A stretch of DNA of 30,226 nucleotides from JBECKQ01 sp040235375 (GCA_040235375.1 JBECKQ010000059.1:1-30226); one strand, 5' to 3'. Positions 1 to 11,799 are shown, counted from the first letter of the stretch. Program-made: numbers and translations. Notes: generated by a model from the letters alone, not told the origin.

Positions 1-1457
1 TGGCAGTGCGGTATCGCCCGTTTGTAGCAGCGCTGGCTGGTCATTGCGTCGTAAGCGTCTACCAGGGCGATGATCCGCGCCGCCAGCGGAATCTCCTCTC
101 CGGCGATGCCGCGCGGATAGCCTTTCCCGTCGTAGCGCTCGTGGTGGCCATAGGCGATGTCCAGGCACATCTGCAGCAGCGGGACCGGTCCGGTCTCGTC
201 GAGCGCACGCTGGAGCGTGTGCCGTCCGATCACCGTGTGCCGCTTCATGATCTGGTATTCCTCGTCCGACAGCTTTCCGGGCTTGTTGAGGATGTCGTCG
301 GGAATGCCCACTTTGCCCACATCGTGCAAGGGCGCCGCCTGGTGAAGGTCTTCGATGAAGGTCTGCGTGACGATCTTCGCGTACTTCGGATTCTCGACCA
401 GCTTACACGTAAGCGCTTGCGCGTACGCGCTGACCCGTTCGAGGTGCAGGCCGGTCTCTTCGTCGCGGTATTCGCTCAGACGGCCGACGGTCAGCAGCAG
501 GGCACGCGTGGCCTTTTCGAGACTGCTGCGACGCTCCTCGTTGTGCAGCGCGATCGCGGCGGAATCGGCGATCGAACGAAGACACTCCGTATCGTCCGGC
601 GTGAACGGCTGGCCGTCCTTTTTCTCGGTGGCGTTCAGCACGCCCAGCCGGCGCTCGCCGTTCATCATGAACGTCGAGACGAGCGGCGTGCTCATGAACG
701 TATCCGAGACGTACGTGCCCGCGGATTCTCCCTCACCCTGCATCGTGCGGGCAATCATCGTCTTGCCGGTAGTGAACACCTGTCCCGCGACGCCCGCCGT
801 CGGATCGACGCTCACTTGCTCGGCCAGTTTCGGATCGATGCCGATCGCCCGCTTGCACACGAGCTTGCCTGCGGTCCGATCGTGCACCATCACGGAGACG
901 CGGCGGCAGCCCGTGCACTGCTCGGCGGCCTCGATGATCAGGTCATAGATCCGTTCGGCGTCGGTGGCTCGGTTCAGCTCGCGAACGAATGCGTAGAGAA
1001 ACTCGAGCTGGCTGGTTTTGCGTTTGACCTCGTCGGCGAGTTGGCCGTTGAGCCGGTCGAGCTCCTTCTGCACCTGGCTGAGCTTGAACATCGACCGCAC
1101 GCGCGCCGTCAGCTCCGCGATGTCGAACGGTTTGACCACGTAGTCCTGCGCGCCGGCGTCCAGCCCGAGGACCACGTCGTCGCGGTTACCGCGGGCCGTC
1201 AGCAGGATAATGGGTATCCGACTCGTCTCCGGATGCTCCCGCAGGGCCCGCGTCAGATCGAAGCCGTCCATTCCCGGCAGCTGGACGTCGAGGACGATGA
1301 CGTCGGGCTTGTTGTTCACGCAGTATTCGTACGCTTTCTGTCCGTCATACAGACCGGTGACCTCGAATCCGGCGTTGGTGAGATGGGCGCGCAGGATGAA
1401 CGTGAGCCGTTCATCGTCGTCGACGACAACAATTCTTCCGATACCCGGCGACGCCAT
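1..1457 (-). CDS. HD-GYP domain response regulator (REC-GAF-HD-GYP), 3' end cut by window edge
   Basis: The reverse strand is open for 485 codons from the ATG at 1457-1455 to the left edge, with no stop seen. Residues about 7-125 are a receiver domain: acidic DDD at 13-15, phospho-acceptor D57 in IVLDVQLPGMDGF, and K109 in VVKPFD. Residues about 155-305 look like a GAF sensor domain. An HD-GYP domain follows, with the HD pair at H378-D379 (LHDVGKVGIP) and the HHERYDGKGYP signature at 438-448. HD-GYP proteins are typically cyclic di-GMP phosphodiesterases, so the likely role is phosphorylation-controlled c-di-GMP turnover. All visible metal-ligand motifs are intact, so activity is plausible. 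No partner histidine kinase is in the window. A strong Shine-Dalgarno is not visible. The start is chosen because the receiver domain begins immediately after it. Confidence 0.9.
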   Translation of the reverse strand, partial: MASPGIGRIVVVDDDERLTFILRAHLTNAGFEVTGLYDGQKAYEYCVNNKPDVIVLDVQLPGMDGFDLTRALREHPETSRIPIILLTARGNRDDVVLGLDAGAQDYVVKPFDIAELTARVRSMFKLSQVQKELDRLNGQLADEVKRKTSQLEFLYAFVRELNRATDAERIYDLIIEAAEQCTGCRRVSVMVHDRTAGKLVCKRAIGIDPKLAEQVSVDPTAGVAGQVFTTGKTMIARTMQGEGESAGTYVSDTFMSTPLVSTFMMNGERRLGVLNATEKKDGQPFTPDDTECLRSIADSAAIALHNEERRSSLEKATRALLLTVGRLSEYRDEETGLHLERVSAYAQALTCKLVENPKYAKIVTQTFIEDLHQAAPLHDVGKVGIPDDILNKPGKLSDEEYQIMKRHTVIGRHTLQRALDETGPVPLLQMCLDIAYGHHERYDGKGYPRGIAGEEIPLAARIIALVDAYDAMTSQRCYKRAIPHC

Positions 1458-1671
1458 GCCTGTGTTCCACCATTCGCATGCCGGCCCAAGGCCGATGTGC
1501 GTTCTATCGGTGTTGATGGCGCATGAATCCAGAATGCCCCGTGCCCGGCCGGCGCGGGCCGGCAAAGGACGAGATGCCCCGGCACGCCGTCACGTCATCC
1601 TTGAGTAATCCAATGACAGACGACCGATAACGACGGGAGTCGCCGGAGGTGCGTCGCCTCGCCCGCCACCT

Positions 1672-1713
1672 GCCTCTTACCTCTTGCCTATTGCCTATTG
1701 CGTCTTGCCTCTT
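1672..1713. repeat. Heptanucleotide tandem repeat (6 x 7 bp) across the glycosyltransferase stop codon
   Basis: Six consecutive 7-bp units read on the plus strand: GCCTCTT, ACCTCTT, GCCTATT, GCCTATT, GCGTCTT, GCCTCTT. The minus-strand glycosyltransferase ends inside the array: its TAG stop (complement of 1688-1690) lies in the third unit, so its last seven or so residues are encoded by repeat units. A degenerate array of the same type lies at 15036-15070. Confidence 0.8.
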
Positions 1714-2422
1714 CCAGGATCTGCCGGCGGAGCTTGATCAGCTCCTTGAAGGCTCGAGCGATAACGTGAACGTTGGCCCCCGTCTGCGAGCCGGCCTTCC
1801 GGGGATAGTGGTGCACGCCGACCTGGCCGATGCGGTAACCCGCGAGCGTGGCCCGGGCGAGCATCTCTGTGTCGATGAGCGCCCCCTCGCTGCGCAGCTC
1901 GACCGCGTCGATGAACCGCTTGGGATAGATTTTGAACGCGCAGTCGATGTCGCGCAGCTTCATGCGGAACAGCCGTCGCACCAGCATGCCCCAGCACGCG
2001 GCGTTGATCTTGCGCAGCATCGAGTCCTGCCGATCCAGCCGATAGGCGCTGGCGATATCATGATCGCCCAGCAGCTCGATGAGCTTGTCGATCTCCTCGA
2101 GGTCGAATTGCCCGTCGCCGTCGGTGTAGAAAATCCACTCCTTCGTTGCTTCACGAAAGCCGCGCTGGAGCGCGCCGCCGTATCCGCGATTCGGGCGATT
2201 GTGGGCCGCACGCACGCAATCGTTCTCGGCGGCGAGCCGATCGGCGATCTCGCCCGTACGGTCGCTGCTGCCGTCGTTTACGATGATGACTTCGTAGTCC
2301 TCGGCGACGCGCGGGCATACGCGCAGAGCCGCGTGCACGATGCGCTCGACATTCGCCTCTTCGTTATAGCACGGAAAGAAGACAGTCAGGCTGGGCAGCT
2401 TGCCGCTCGTCGTTGCCGGCAC
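1688..2422 (-). CDS. Family 2 glycosyltransferase (dolichyl-phosphate-mannose-synthase-like)
   Basis: This 244-residue cytoplasmic GT-A type glycosyltransferase shows the classic family 2 order: FFPCYNEEANVERIV near residues 15-29, the nucleotide-binding VNDGSSDRT at 48-56, and the metal-binding acidic motif DGDGQFD at 101-107. Later residues (DCAFKIYPKR, then SEGALIDTEML) match polyprenyl-phosphate sugar transferases of the DPM1/DolP-mannosyltransferase type. It probably moves a sugar from a nucleotide donor to a lipid carrier or cell-surface glycan; donor and acceptor cannot be read from sequence. No transmembrane tail is present, unlike GtrB/ArnC-type members. The start is GTG at 2422-2420, preceded by an AAGGGA-type ribosome site. 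Its C-terminus is encoded by the heptamer repeat at 1672-1713. It lies downstream of the bactofilin genes on the same strand. Confidence 0.88.
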   Translation of the reverse strand: MPATTSGKLPSLTVFFPCYNEEANVERIVHAALRVCPRVAEDYEVIIVNDGSSDRTGEIADRLAAENDCVRAAHNRPNRGYGGALQRGFREATKEWIFYTDGDGQFDLEEIDKLIELLGDHDIASAYRLDRQDSMLRKINAACWGMLVRRLFRMKLRDIDCAFKIYPKRFIDAVELRSEGALIDTEMLARATLAGYRIGQVGVHHYPRKAGSQTGANVHVIARAFKELIKLRRQILEEARRNRQ

Positions 2423-2519
2423 GTTGGCAATCCCTTCAACACCGCGGACAAGATACTGAACTCGTCACCGTCGCGAGGAAGATATGCGGTCGCGGCGGAT
2501 ATTGCACTCTTCGGGTTGC

Positions 2520-3056
2520 TCATCGTTTTTCGGACGCGGACCGATTCCGGCGACGCGTCGTTACGATGGCCTTCACCCGCTGCTGAGGCTTGTCTCCGGC
2601 CCCTGCGGGCGGCGGCGTCGGTGTCGCCGCGCTCGCGTCCGGTGTAGCTGCCGCCGCGGGCTCCGATTGGCGCGTCGGCTCGATGCGGCAGAAGCCGTCG
2701 ATCACCGCCCCCTGCTGGACACGAAGGGCCGGCGTCTCGATCCGGCCGCTGAGCTTTCCGGTCGAGGCGACCTCGACGCAGCCGCGCACCTTCACGTCGC
2801 CTTGCACGACTCCTTTGACGGTCAGGTTCCCCGCGAGAATTGCAGCGGCCACCCGGCCCGACTTCTCCACCACCACGTCGCCGCAGGTGGCGTACTCCTT
2901 CAGCCCCTGAAACGACTTTATGACGTAGTTCTCCAGGATCAGCCGTTTGCGGCAATGCGCGCAGAAGACGGACATCGCCTTCGCAGACACCTCGTTGTCG
3001 GCGCCGCAGTGCGTACAAAAGACGTGGCGTGTCTTCGATTTGCCGGGTATCCGCAC
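2520..3056 (-). CDS. Bactofilin family protein with N-terminal zinc ribbon
   Basis: This 178-residue protein begins with a four-cysteine zinc ribbon (CTHC at 14-17, CAHC at 32-35). It continues into a glycine- and valine-rich beta-helix typical of bactofilins (DUF583, polymer-forming cytoskeletal proteins), roughly residues 58-127 (GDVVVEKSGRVAAAILAGN, then GDVKVRG). The last 50 residues are a low-complexity Ala/Pro tail ending in Arg-rich sequence. Bactofilins self-assemble without nucleotide into filaments that scaffold cell-shape and envelope enzymes. The zinc ribbon is an accessory module whose partner is unknown. The likely start is GTG at 3056. The gene sits 41 bp downstream of a second bactofilin gene on the same strand, so the two are probably co-transcribed and may co-assemble. 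Confidence 0.82.
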   Translation of the reverse strand: MRIPGKSKTRHVFCTHCGADNEVSAKAMSVFCAHCRKRLILENYVIKSFQGLKEYATCGDVVVEKSGRVAAAILAGNLTVKGVVQGDVKVRGCVEVASTGKLSGRIETPALRVQQGAVIDGFCRIEPTRQSEPAAAATPDASAATPTPPPAGAGDKPQQRVKAIVTTRRRNRSASEKR

Positions 3057-3097
3057 GGCCGGGCTCTCCGTGCCCGAACGGCCGGGCGATCGTGCCG

Positions 3098-3565
3098 TTA
3101 GCGCTTGCCGGCCACCGCAGGCTCGGGCTGGGACGACGTCTTCGACTTATCCTGGCCGCGGGCCTGGTCCGCCTGGGGGGACGAACCGGACGACGACCGT
3201 TGTGGGGCGGGCTGCGGCCCGCTCTTGCCGGCCTGCGGCCCGACCATGATCTTGCCTACAAACGTCGCGCCGTCTTCCACCTCCAGTCGCGCGCTGCGCA
3301 GATCGCCTTCGAGCTTTGCGGAAGCGGCAAGGTGTACTTTGCCGCTGGCTTCGAGGTTGCCGAGCATCTCGCCGTCGAGTCGGACGCCGCCCGCCTTCAC
3401 CTCGCCTTTCAGCTTGGCTCCTTCCGCAACGAGAACGTTGCCCTTCGTTTCAATCTGGCCGTCAAACTGACCGAGGAGGCGAACTCCTTTCTCGAAAGTC
3501 AGTTCCCCCTTGAAGACGGCATCCGGCCCGATGACAGTTGGATACTCCCCGTTCGCGTCGGTCAT
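3098..3565 (-). CDS. Bactofilin family protein
   Basis: This 155-residue protein has a central right-handed beta-helix of the bactofilin type from about residue 10 to 110, with the repeated pattern seen in VFKGELTFEKGVRLLGQFDG, VLVAEGAKLKGEVKAGGV and LEGDLRSARLEVEDGATF. The C-terminal 45 residues are a disordered Ser/Gln/Pro-rich tail. The family forms nucleotide-independent polymers at the membrane or cell wall. It has no zinc ribbon, unlike its downstream neighbour, so the two may be a core filament subunit and a modified partner. The ATG at 3565 is preceded by a strong GAGGAG ribosome site. A good sigma-70-like promoter lies about 70 bp upstream (3636-3665), making this the probable first gene of a short operon with 2520-3056. 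Confidence 0.85.
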   Translation of the reverse strand: MTDANGEYPTVIGPDAVFKGELTFEKGVRLLGQFDGQIETKGNVLVAEGAKLKGEVKAGGVRLDGEMLGNLEASGKVHLAASAKLEGDLRSARLEVEDGATFVGKIMVGPQAGKSGPQPAPQRSSSGSSPQADQARGQDKSKTSSQPEPAVAGKR

Positions 3566-3635
3566 CCTGAACTCCTCGTTATTGAACGGAAAAGGTTGGC
3601 GGTCCTCCTGACCGCACGGAGGCTCGCAGATACCC

Positions 3636-3665
3636 TTTATAGTATTATTTGACCGTCGACGTCAA
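3636..3665 (-). promoter_or_regulatory. Candidate sigma-70 promoter for the bactofilin genes
   Basis: On the minus strand, TTGACG (complement of 3660-3665) is followed after 18 bp by TATAAA (complement of 3636-3641). This AT-rich patch stands out in GC-rich DNA and lies about 70 bp upstream of the bactofilin ATG at 3565. TACTAT with a shorter 15-bp spacer is an alternative -10. Confidence 0.5.
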
Positions 3666-3701
3666 TCTACTTGTATGGCGCAACCGCAGAATGACGTGAA
3701 C

Positions 3702-4184
3702 TCAGGCCGGGTAATCGCCGCCGGCGATATCCGGGTCCGGCGGAGGCGGACCACCGCCTTCCGGCGGCGCGCCGGGCGGACGGCGCCGCGCCTGCAACAC
3801 GCGAAGCCGCGCCTCGCGCATCAGCTCGCCGTTGCTCAACAGTTGCACCCGGTAGTCTCCGGGTTCGGGGAACGTGAGCCCGTGAAATTGCAGGGCGAGA
3901 TTGGCGATGGCCAGCGGATTCGTGAACTGCACTTGCCCCTGGCCCTGTACCAGCGGGCGGCGCGTCTCGTTCACGTCGACGATGCGAATTGTCAACTGGG
4001 CCGTTCCATGCCCGCCCGTAAGCGAAGCAAAGACAGATAGCTGCGGATGTGACGCCGGGAACCGCGGAGAATGAATCACACTGAAAAGTCCGATCAGCGA
4101 TTGCTTGCCGGTCAGGCGGTCGGTGATGATCTGATCGCAGACGAGCAGCGCGAGGACCTCCGGATTGGGCGTGTGCTGATTCAT
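3702..4184 (-). CDS. DUF6941 family protein of unknown function
   Basis: This 160-residue protein starts at the ATG at 4184 (MNQHTPNPEVLALLVCDQII). A longer in-frame start at 4325 would add 47 residues of Arg-rich, non-conserved sequence and is rejected. The core (VCDQIITDRLTGKQSLIGLF, then a beta-rich segment with TIRIVDVNETRRPL and FPEPGDYRVQLLSNGE) resembles DUF6941 proteins. Those are predicted small beta-sandwich proteins whose function is not established. The C-terminal 25 residues are a Pro/Gly-rich tail. No signal peptide or membrane segment is visible. It is divergent from sucC, with 217 bp between the two starts. TACAAT (complement of 4194-4199) lies only 9 bp upstream of the ATG, and no Shine-Dalgarno is seen, so a very short leader is possible. 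Confidence 0.68.
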   Translation of the reverse strand: MNQHTPNPEVLALLVCDQIITDRLTGKQSLIGLFSVIHSPRFPASHPQLSVFASLTGGHGTAQLTIRIVDVNETRRPLVQGQGQVQFTNPLAIANLALQFHGLTFPEPGDYRVQLLSNGELMREARLRVLQARRRPPGAPPEGGGPPPPDPDIAGGDYPA

Positions 4185-4401
4185 CACCGGCAGATTGTAA
4201 CAGGATGGCCGTCTCTTGCACGCAGGACTTCTTCCCGCCTGTGAAATTCGCGCGGCCGACTGCCGTTGCGTCGAGCGTCGATCGCGTCCACAATGCCCAC
4301 CGGCACGGTCCGACGCGGTTCGCATAACCCCGAAGGCCGGGCCGGATAGCGAGTGATTCAGGGCTGCCGTTACAGGCGGCCCCTTTCAGTCGAGGCAGGC
4401 T

Positions 4402-5565
4402 ATGAAAATCCACGAGTACCAGGCGCGAGAGTTGCTGAGCGAGGCCGGCGTTCCCGTTCCCCCGTCCTTTGTCGTCGAGTCCACGGCCGAAGCGGTCGAG
4501 GCCTTCCGCAAGATCGGAGGCCGGGTCGTGGTCAAGGCGCAGGTTTTCGCCGGCGGCCGGGGCAAGGCCGGCTTCGTCAAGCTGTGCGGATCCGAGGGCG
4601 AGGTCAAGCAGGCCGCCGAGTTCATGCTGACCAATCGCATGGTCTCGAAGCAGACCGGGCCGGAGGGCATACAGGTTCGCAAGCTGCTCGTTGCCGACGC
4701 CGTGGAGATCGACTCGGAGTACTACGTGGCCGTCGTGCTCGATCGCGCCAAACGCACGCCCGTCGTGATGGTCTCACGCGAGGGCGGCGTGGAGATCGAA
4801 GAGGTCGCGGCGCGCAATCCCGAGGCAATCGTCAAGCAGTGGCTCCACCCGCACCTCGGTTTGTTGAATTACCAGGTAGCCCGGCTGGTCAGCGCCCTCG
4901 GCCTTACGGAAAAGCAGCAGGCCGCCGGCGCGGCCAAGGTCATCCGCGGCCTGGTCCGCATCTTCCTCGACCACGATTGCAGCCTCGCGGAGATCAACCC
5001 GCTGGTCCGCACCAGGGACGGCCTCGTCCTCGCCATCGACGCCAAGATGAACTTCGACGACAGTGCCATATTCCGTCACCCCGACCTGCAGAAAATGCAC
5101 GATCCGTCGGAAGAGAACCCCAACGAGCTGCGGGCCAAGGAGCACGATCTGACGTACATCGCCCTCGACGGCAACATCGGCTGCCTGGTGAACGGCGCCG
5201 GCCTGGCCATGGCCACGATGGACATCATCAAGCTGCACGGCGGCGAACCCGCCAACTTCCTCGACGTCGGCGGCAGCGTCACCACCGAGGGCGCCACCGA
5301 GGCGTTCCGCATTATTCTCTCCGATCCGAAAGTGCGCGGCGTGCTCGTGAACATCTTCGGCGGCATCGCCAAGTGCGACACGATCGCCGAGGCGCTCATC
5401 GCCGCCGCCAAGGAGGTGGGCTTCAAGGTCCCCGTGGTGGTCCGGCTCGAGGGGACGAACGTCGATCGCGCCCGCGAGATGCTCAAGCAGGCGGCGATCA
5501 AGCAGCTCATTCCCGCGACCGATCTCACCGACGCCGCGCAGAAAGTCTGCGCCCAGGTGGCGTAG
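4402..5565 (+). CDS. sucC: Succinate-CoA ligase subunit beta
   Basis: This 387-residue protein matches the usual length of bacterial SucC. It interconverts succinyl-CoA and succinate with nucleotide phosphorylation in the TCA cycle, working as a heteromer with SucD. The N-terminal ATP-grasp domain begins MKIHEYQARELL and carries VVKAQVFAGGRGKAGF near residues 47-58 and EINPLV near 197-202. The C-terminal CoA-ligase domain contains LVNIFGGIAKCD near 315-326. The ATG at 4402 follows a purine-rich GAGGCAGG. The alpha subunit gene sucD, which carries the phosphorylated histidine and is normally adjacent, is absent from both sides: the next gene is convergent and begins only 18 bp away. SucD must therefore be encoded elsewhere if the enzyme functions. 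Malate-CoA ligase beta subunits are homologous but less likely at this length and with these motifs. Confidence 0.93.
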   Translation: MKIHEYQARELLSEAGVPVPPSFVVESTAEAVEAFRKIGGRVVVKAQVFAGGRGKAGFVKLCGSEGEVKQAAEFMLTNRMVSKQTGPEGIQVRKLLVADAVEIDSEYYVAVVLDRAKRTPVVMVSREGGVEIEEVAARNPEAIVKQWLHPHLGLLNYQVARLVSALGLTEKQQAAGAAKVIRGLVRIFLDHDCSLAEINPLVRTRDGLVLAIDAKMNFDDSAIFRHPDLQKMHDPSEENPNELRAKEHDLTYIALDGNIGCLVNGAGLAMATMDIIKLHGGEPANFLDVGGSVTTEGATEAFRIILSDPKVRGVLVNIFGGIAKCDTIAEALIAAAKEVGFKVPVVVRLEGTNVDRAREMLKQAAIKQLIPATDLTDAAQKVCAQVA

Positions 5566-5583
5566 GTCGGCACATCGTCTGTT

Positions 5584-6279
5584 TCAGGATATCAGCCCGC
5601 GCAGCTCCATCGCCCGCGCGATGATCTTGACGCCGTCGTCAACGCTCAGCGCCGCCATGTTCAGGCACAGGTCGAATCGTTCCACGGCGTCGACATCCAC
5701 TTCGAAGTGATTGCGGATGAAATCGCGCCGGTCTCTCTCCGTGCGATCGATCTCCTCTTCGGCCTGCTCGAGGGTGAACTTCATCCGTTGCGCGTACCGT
5801 TCGACGCGGTGTCGTCGCGGTGCGGCGATGCGCACGCGCAAGCCCGTGTCCGCCGGCAGAATGAGATCGGCCGCGCGACCGAGAAACACGGTCTTCTCCT
5901 TGCGCGCGATGGCCAGGATCGTTTCCGTCAGACGGTGGAAGTAGTCGTTGCGGTTGAACTCCCCGAGAAACGACCGGAGCGATTCCTCCATGAAGCTCAA
6001 GTCGCGCTCGTCCATCGTGTGGTACAGCCGCTCGCGAATCTCGTCATCTCCGGACATGAACTTCAGCAGTTCGCGGTCGAACAGCGGCCAGCCGACCTCG
6101 TTCGCCAGGGCCCTCGCCACGTCGGCGCCGCCGGACCCCATCGAGCGCGAGATCGTCACGAAGCCGTGCACGGCCGTTTCCGGCAGAACCGCGGCGGACC
6201 GTGGCTGCTGCCGCTGTGCCAGCTCCCAATTACGAACCTGCCGCTCGACGATTGCATTGACGGATCGGCCCAATGCCAT
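5584..6279 (-). CDS. Cytidylate kinase-like family protein
   Basis: This 231-residue protein has the features of the cytidylate-kinase-like family (PF13189): a degenerate P-loop in VTISRSMGSGGADVARALA near residues 41-59, WPLFDRELL at about 68-76, VFLGRAADLIL near 135-145, and a C-terminal helix-rich nucleoside-kinase fold with TERDRRDFIRNHF. Members are P-loop kinases related to Cmk but with substrates often unproven, so CMP phosphorylation should not be assumed. The first 35 residues precede the kinase fold and are not recognised. The ATG at 6279 is preceded by AAGGAG. The gene is convergent with sucC with only 18 bp between the stops, so the two transcripts probably run into each other. 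Confidence 0.8.
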   Translation of the reverse strand: MALGRSVNAIVERQVRNWELAQRQQPRSAAVLPETAVHGFVTISRSMGSGGADVARALANEVGWPLFDRELLKFMSGDDEIRERLYHTMDERDLSFMEESLRSFLGEFNRNDYFHRLTETILAIARKEKTVFLGRAADLILPADTGLRVRIAAPRRHRVERYAQRMKFTLEQAEEEIDRTERDRRDFIRNHFEVDVDAVERFDLCLNMAALSVDDGVKIIARAMELRGLIS

Positions 6280-6932
6280 GCAACACCGCTCCTTTCACTA
6301 TATGGTTCCGGCGTCTCGCGCGATTGTACTCATCGCGCGCCGCCGATCGCAACCGCCGATCGAGCCGGCTCACTCCGGAGACGCCCCCTGTTTGCAAACG
6401 TGCGGATCACCGTGTCGCGTCTCGACGGATGATCTACTCGGTAAGTCCCTGTGGAACTGGACGTTCTTGGGCCATCGCAGGCCCGATGCCGCTCGGGGTG
6501 CTCACCCCTGCGAAATCATCCCCAGCCGGCTGTGGACCGTTCCGCAAGTCCGCGCATTTTGACAAGCTGGGGGCGCGCTGTCAGAGGACGCCGCGCCACG
6601 GCGAAAATCTCCCCAGCGCAGGACGAATAGTTCGCATGCACCGGTCGCGACGCTCCCCGGCCACGGTAACACCGGCGTGACACGGCACTCCAGGGTACGG
6701 AATGGCCGCTTCCCCACACGGGCCCAAACGCTTTACAACTCTATTGTTTGCAGTATGTTACGGACGGAATGGGTGTGTCTCGCACCCGATTGAATCGTCG
6801 GCGCCGCGGAAATGCACGTCGCTACCCCACGCGGCACGTCTCTTGCATCCCTTCCGGTGCGGTGCCCAGATAGCGTGTGGAGCGCGGCCTCTCGGCTCCG
6901 CACTTCCAACAAACCCTAGAAGGACTCCGACG
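6280..6932. other. 653-bp non-coding stretch between the kinase-like gene and PFOR
   Basis: No convincing gene is seen on either strand; open frames here lack recognisable domains and good ribosome sites. It holds the leader of the kinase-like gene on the left. On the right is the probable promoter and an approximately 170-nt leader of the pyruvate:ferredoxin oxidoreductase gene. No Rex- or FNR-type palindrome could be recognised by eye. The length is unusual for this compact region. Confidence 0.6.
6732..6759 (+). promoter_or_regulatory. Candidate promoter for the PFOR gene
   Basis: TTTACA at 6732-6737 is separated by 16 bp from TATGTT at 6754-6759, in the most AT-rich part of the upstream region. 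Transcription from here would give a leader of about 170 nt before the ATG at 6933. Confidence 0.38.
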
Positions 6933-10535
<3,603 letters not shown>

Positions 10536-10575
10536 CCCGTACGCCGGGTGTCACGGTCTCGTCGCAGGCGAGGCC

Positions 10576-10592
10576 GCGGCTGTCAAAGCCGC
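10576..10592. terminator. Hairpin between PFOR and the DHOD-like gene
   Basis: GCGGCT at 10576-10581 and AGCCGC at 10587-10592 form a perfect 6-bp stem with a 5-nt loop in the 228-bp gap. There is no following T-run, so it may be an mRNA-stabilising or attenuating structure rather than a full terminator. Confidence 0.3.
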
Positions 10593-10763
10593 CACCGCAA
10601 GGGAACGGACTAACGCCGATTGCCCACGCCACGCCAACACGCGTGGCGCGCCTCTGCAGAACGAACAGCAGACACAACCGTCTGCCCGACAAAACGAAGC
10701 GGCATCGCAAGAATCCAGTAATTGCGAGTGCCGGCCAGCAAACAACGCCAGGGAGAACATGCC

Positions 10764-11762
10764 ATGGATATGTCCACGACCTATCTCGGCCTCGAGCTGA
10801 AGAACCCGTTGGTGGCCGGCGCCTCGCCTCTCTCACGTGAAGTCGGCGCCGTTCGCGAGCTGGAGGACGCCGGCATCGCCGCCGTCGTGCTCTACTCGCT
10901 TTTCGAGGAGCAGATCGCGCACGAGTACGCCGAGCACGAGCACTACATGGAATACGGCACGGAAATGTACCGCGAGGCCATCTCCTACGTGCCGGCCCAG
11001 GTCGGCTTCCCGCGGGGGCCGGAGGAGTATCTCGAGCATCTCGGCAAGGTGAAGTCCGCTGTCAACGTTCCCGTCATCGCCAGTCTGAACGGCAGCTCCA
11101 CCGGCGGGTGGATCGAATACGCCAGGAAGATGCAGGAGGCCGGCGCCGACGCGATCGAGCTGAATCTCTACTACGTCGCCGCCGATGCCGACACCACGTC
11201 CGAGCAGATCGAGAACCGCTACCTCGAACTGGTCAAAGCGGTCAAGCAGTCGGTCAGCGTGCCGATCGCTGTGAAGGTCGGCCCGTACTTCAGCGCCTTC
11301 GCCAACTTCGCCAAGCGTCTGGACGACGCCGGCGCCAACGGCCTGGTCATCTTCAACCGCTTCTACCAGCCGGACATCGACTTGGAGAACCTTGAAGTCA
11401 TCCCCGATCTGCGGCTCAGCGCCCCGCACGAGATGCGCCTGCCGCTTCGTTGGCTGGCCATACTCGATCCGGTGGTGGAGATGAGCCTCGCCGCAACGAC
11501 GGGCATCTACACGTCATTCGACGTGCTCAAGCTGCTGATGGCCGGTGCGGACGCGACTATGCTCGTCGCCACGCTGCTGCGCAACGGCATCCCCGCCGTC
11601 GGCTTCATCCTCGAGGGCATGAAGGAGTGGATGGAGGATCACGAGTACGCCAGCGTCACGCAGATGAAGGGCAGCATGAATCAACTCACCTGCCCCAATC
11701 CCGTCGCCTTCGAGCGCGGCAACTACATGCGCGAGTTGAACTCCTACCGCCCCGTGATCTGA
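10764..11762 (+). CDS. Dihydroorotate dehydrogenase-like flavoprotein
   Basis: This 332-residue protein has the FMN-binding TIM-barrel of the dihydroorotate dehydrogenase class. Residues 1-20 (MDMSTTYLGLELKNPLVAGA) give the typical opening strand, PVIASLNGSSTGGW near 104-117 is the second landmark, and VPIAVKVGPYFSAFA near 167-181 carries the lysine expected near FMN. It differs from true PyrD in being compact and lacking the usual C-terminal glycine-rich FMN-phosphate signature in recognisable form. Many genomes carry such a DHOD-like gene near PFOR, so a redox role with ferredoxin is more likely than pyrimidine synthesis. That is inference. The ATG at 10764 follows GGGAGA at 10751-10756; the upstream in-frame start at 10722 is rejected. 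The PFOR gene ends 228 bp upstream on the same strand. Confidence 0.82.
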   Translation: MDMSTTYLGLELKNPLVAGASPLSREVGAVRELEDAGIAAVVLYSLFEEQIAHEYAEHEHYMEYGTEMYREAISYVPAQVGFPRGPEEYLEHLGKVKSAVNVPVIASLNGSSTGGWIEYARKMQEAGADAIELNLYYVAADADTTSEQIENRYLELVKAVKQSVSVPIAVKVGPYFSAFANFAKRLDDAGANGLVIFNRFYQPDIDLENLEVIPDLRLSAPHEMRLPLRWLAILDPVVEMSLAATTGIYTSFDVLKLLMAGADATMLVATLLRNGIPAVGFILEGMKEWMEDHEYASVTQMKGSMNQLTCPNPVAFERGNYMRELNSYRPVI

Positions 11763-11770
11763 CGCCATAG

Positions 11771-11799
11771 TGCCACGTTCTGTCGCACGTTCGGTGGCA
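11771..11799. terminator. Possible bidirectional terminator between convergent genes
   Basis: TGCCAC at 11771-11776 can pair with GTGGCA at 11794-11799 around a 17-nt loop. The 66-bp gap separates the stop of the DHOD-like gene from the stop of the convergent PLP enzyme. The loop is long and no T-run follows, so support is weak. Confidence 0.25.

Noticed and set aside
6..1526. Plus-strand open frame of 506 codons over the left edge
   Set aside because: It is antisense to an HD-GYP response regulator whose receiver, GAF and HD-GYP motifs are all readable.
4353..5624. Plus-strand frame of 423 codons overlapping sucC in another register
   Set aside because: It is extremely Arg-rich and low in complexity; sucC in the alternative frame is full length with all motifs.
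6702..6932. 77-residue N-terminal extension of PFOR
   Set aside because: The extension has no family similarity, includes the likely promoter, and the ATG at 6933 has a good ribosome site.
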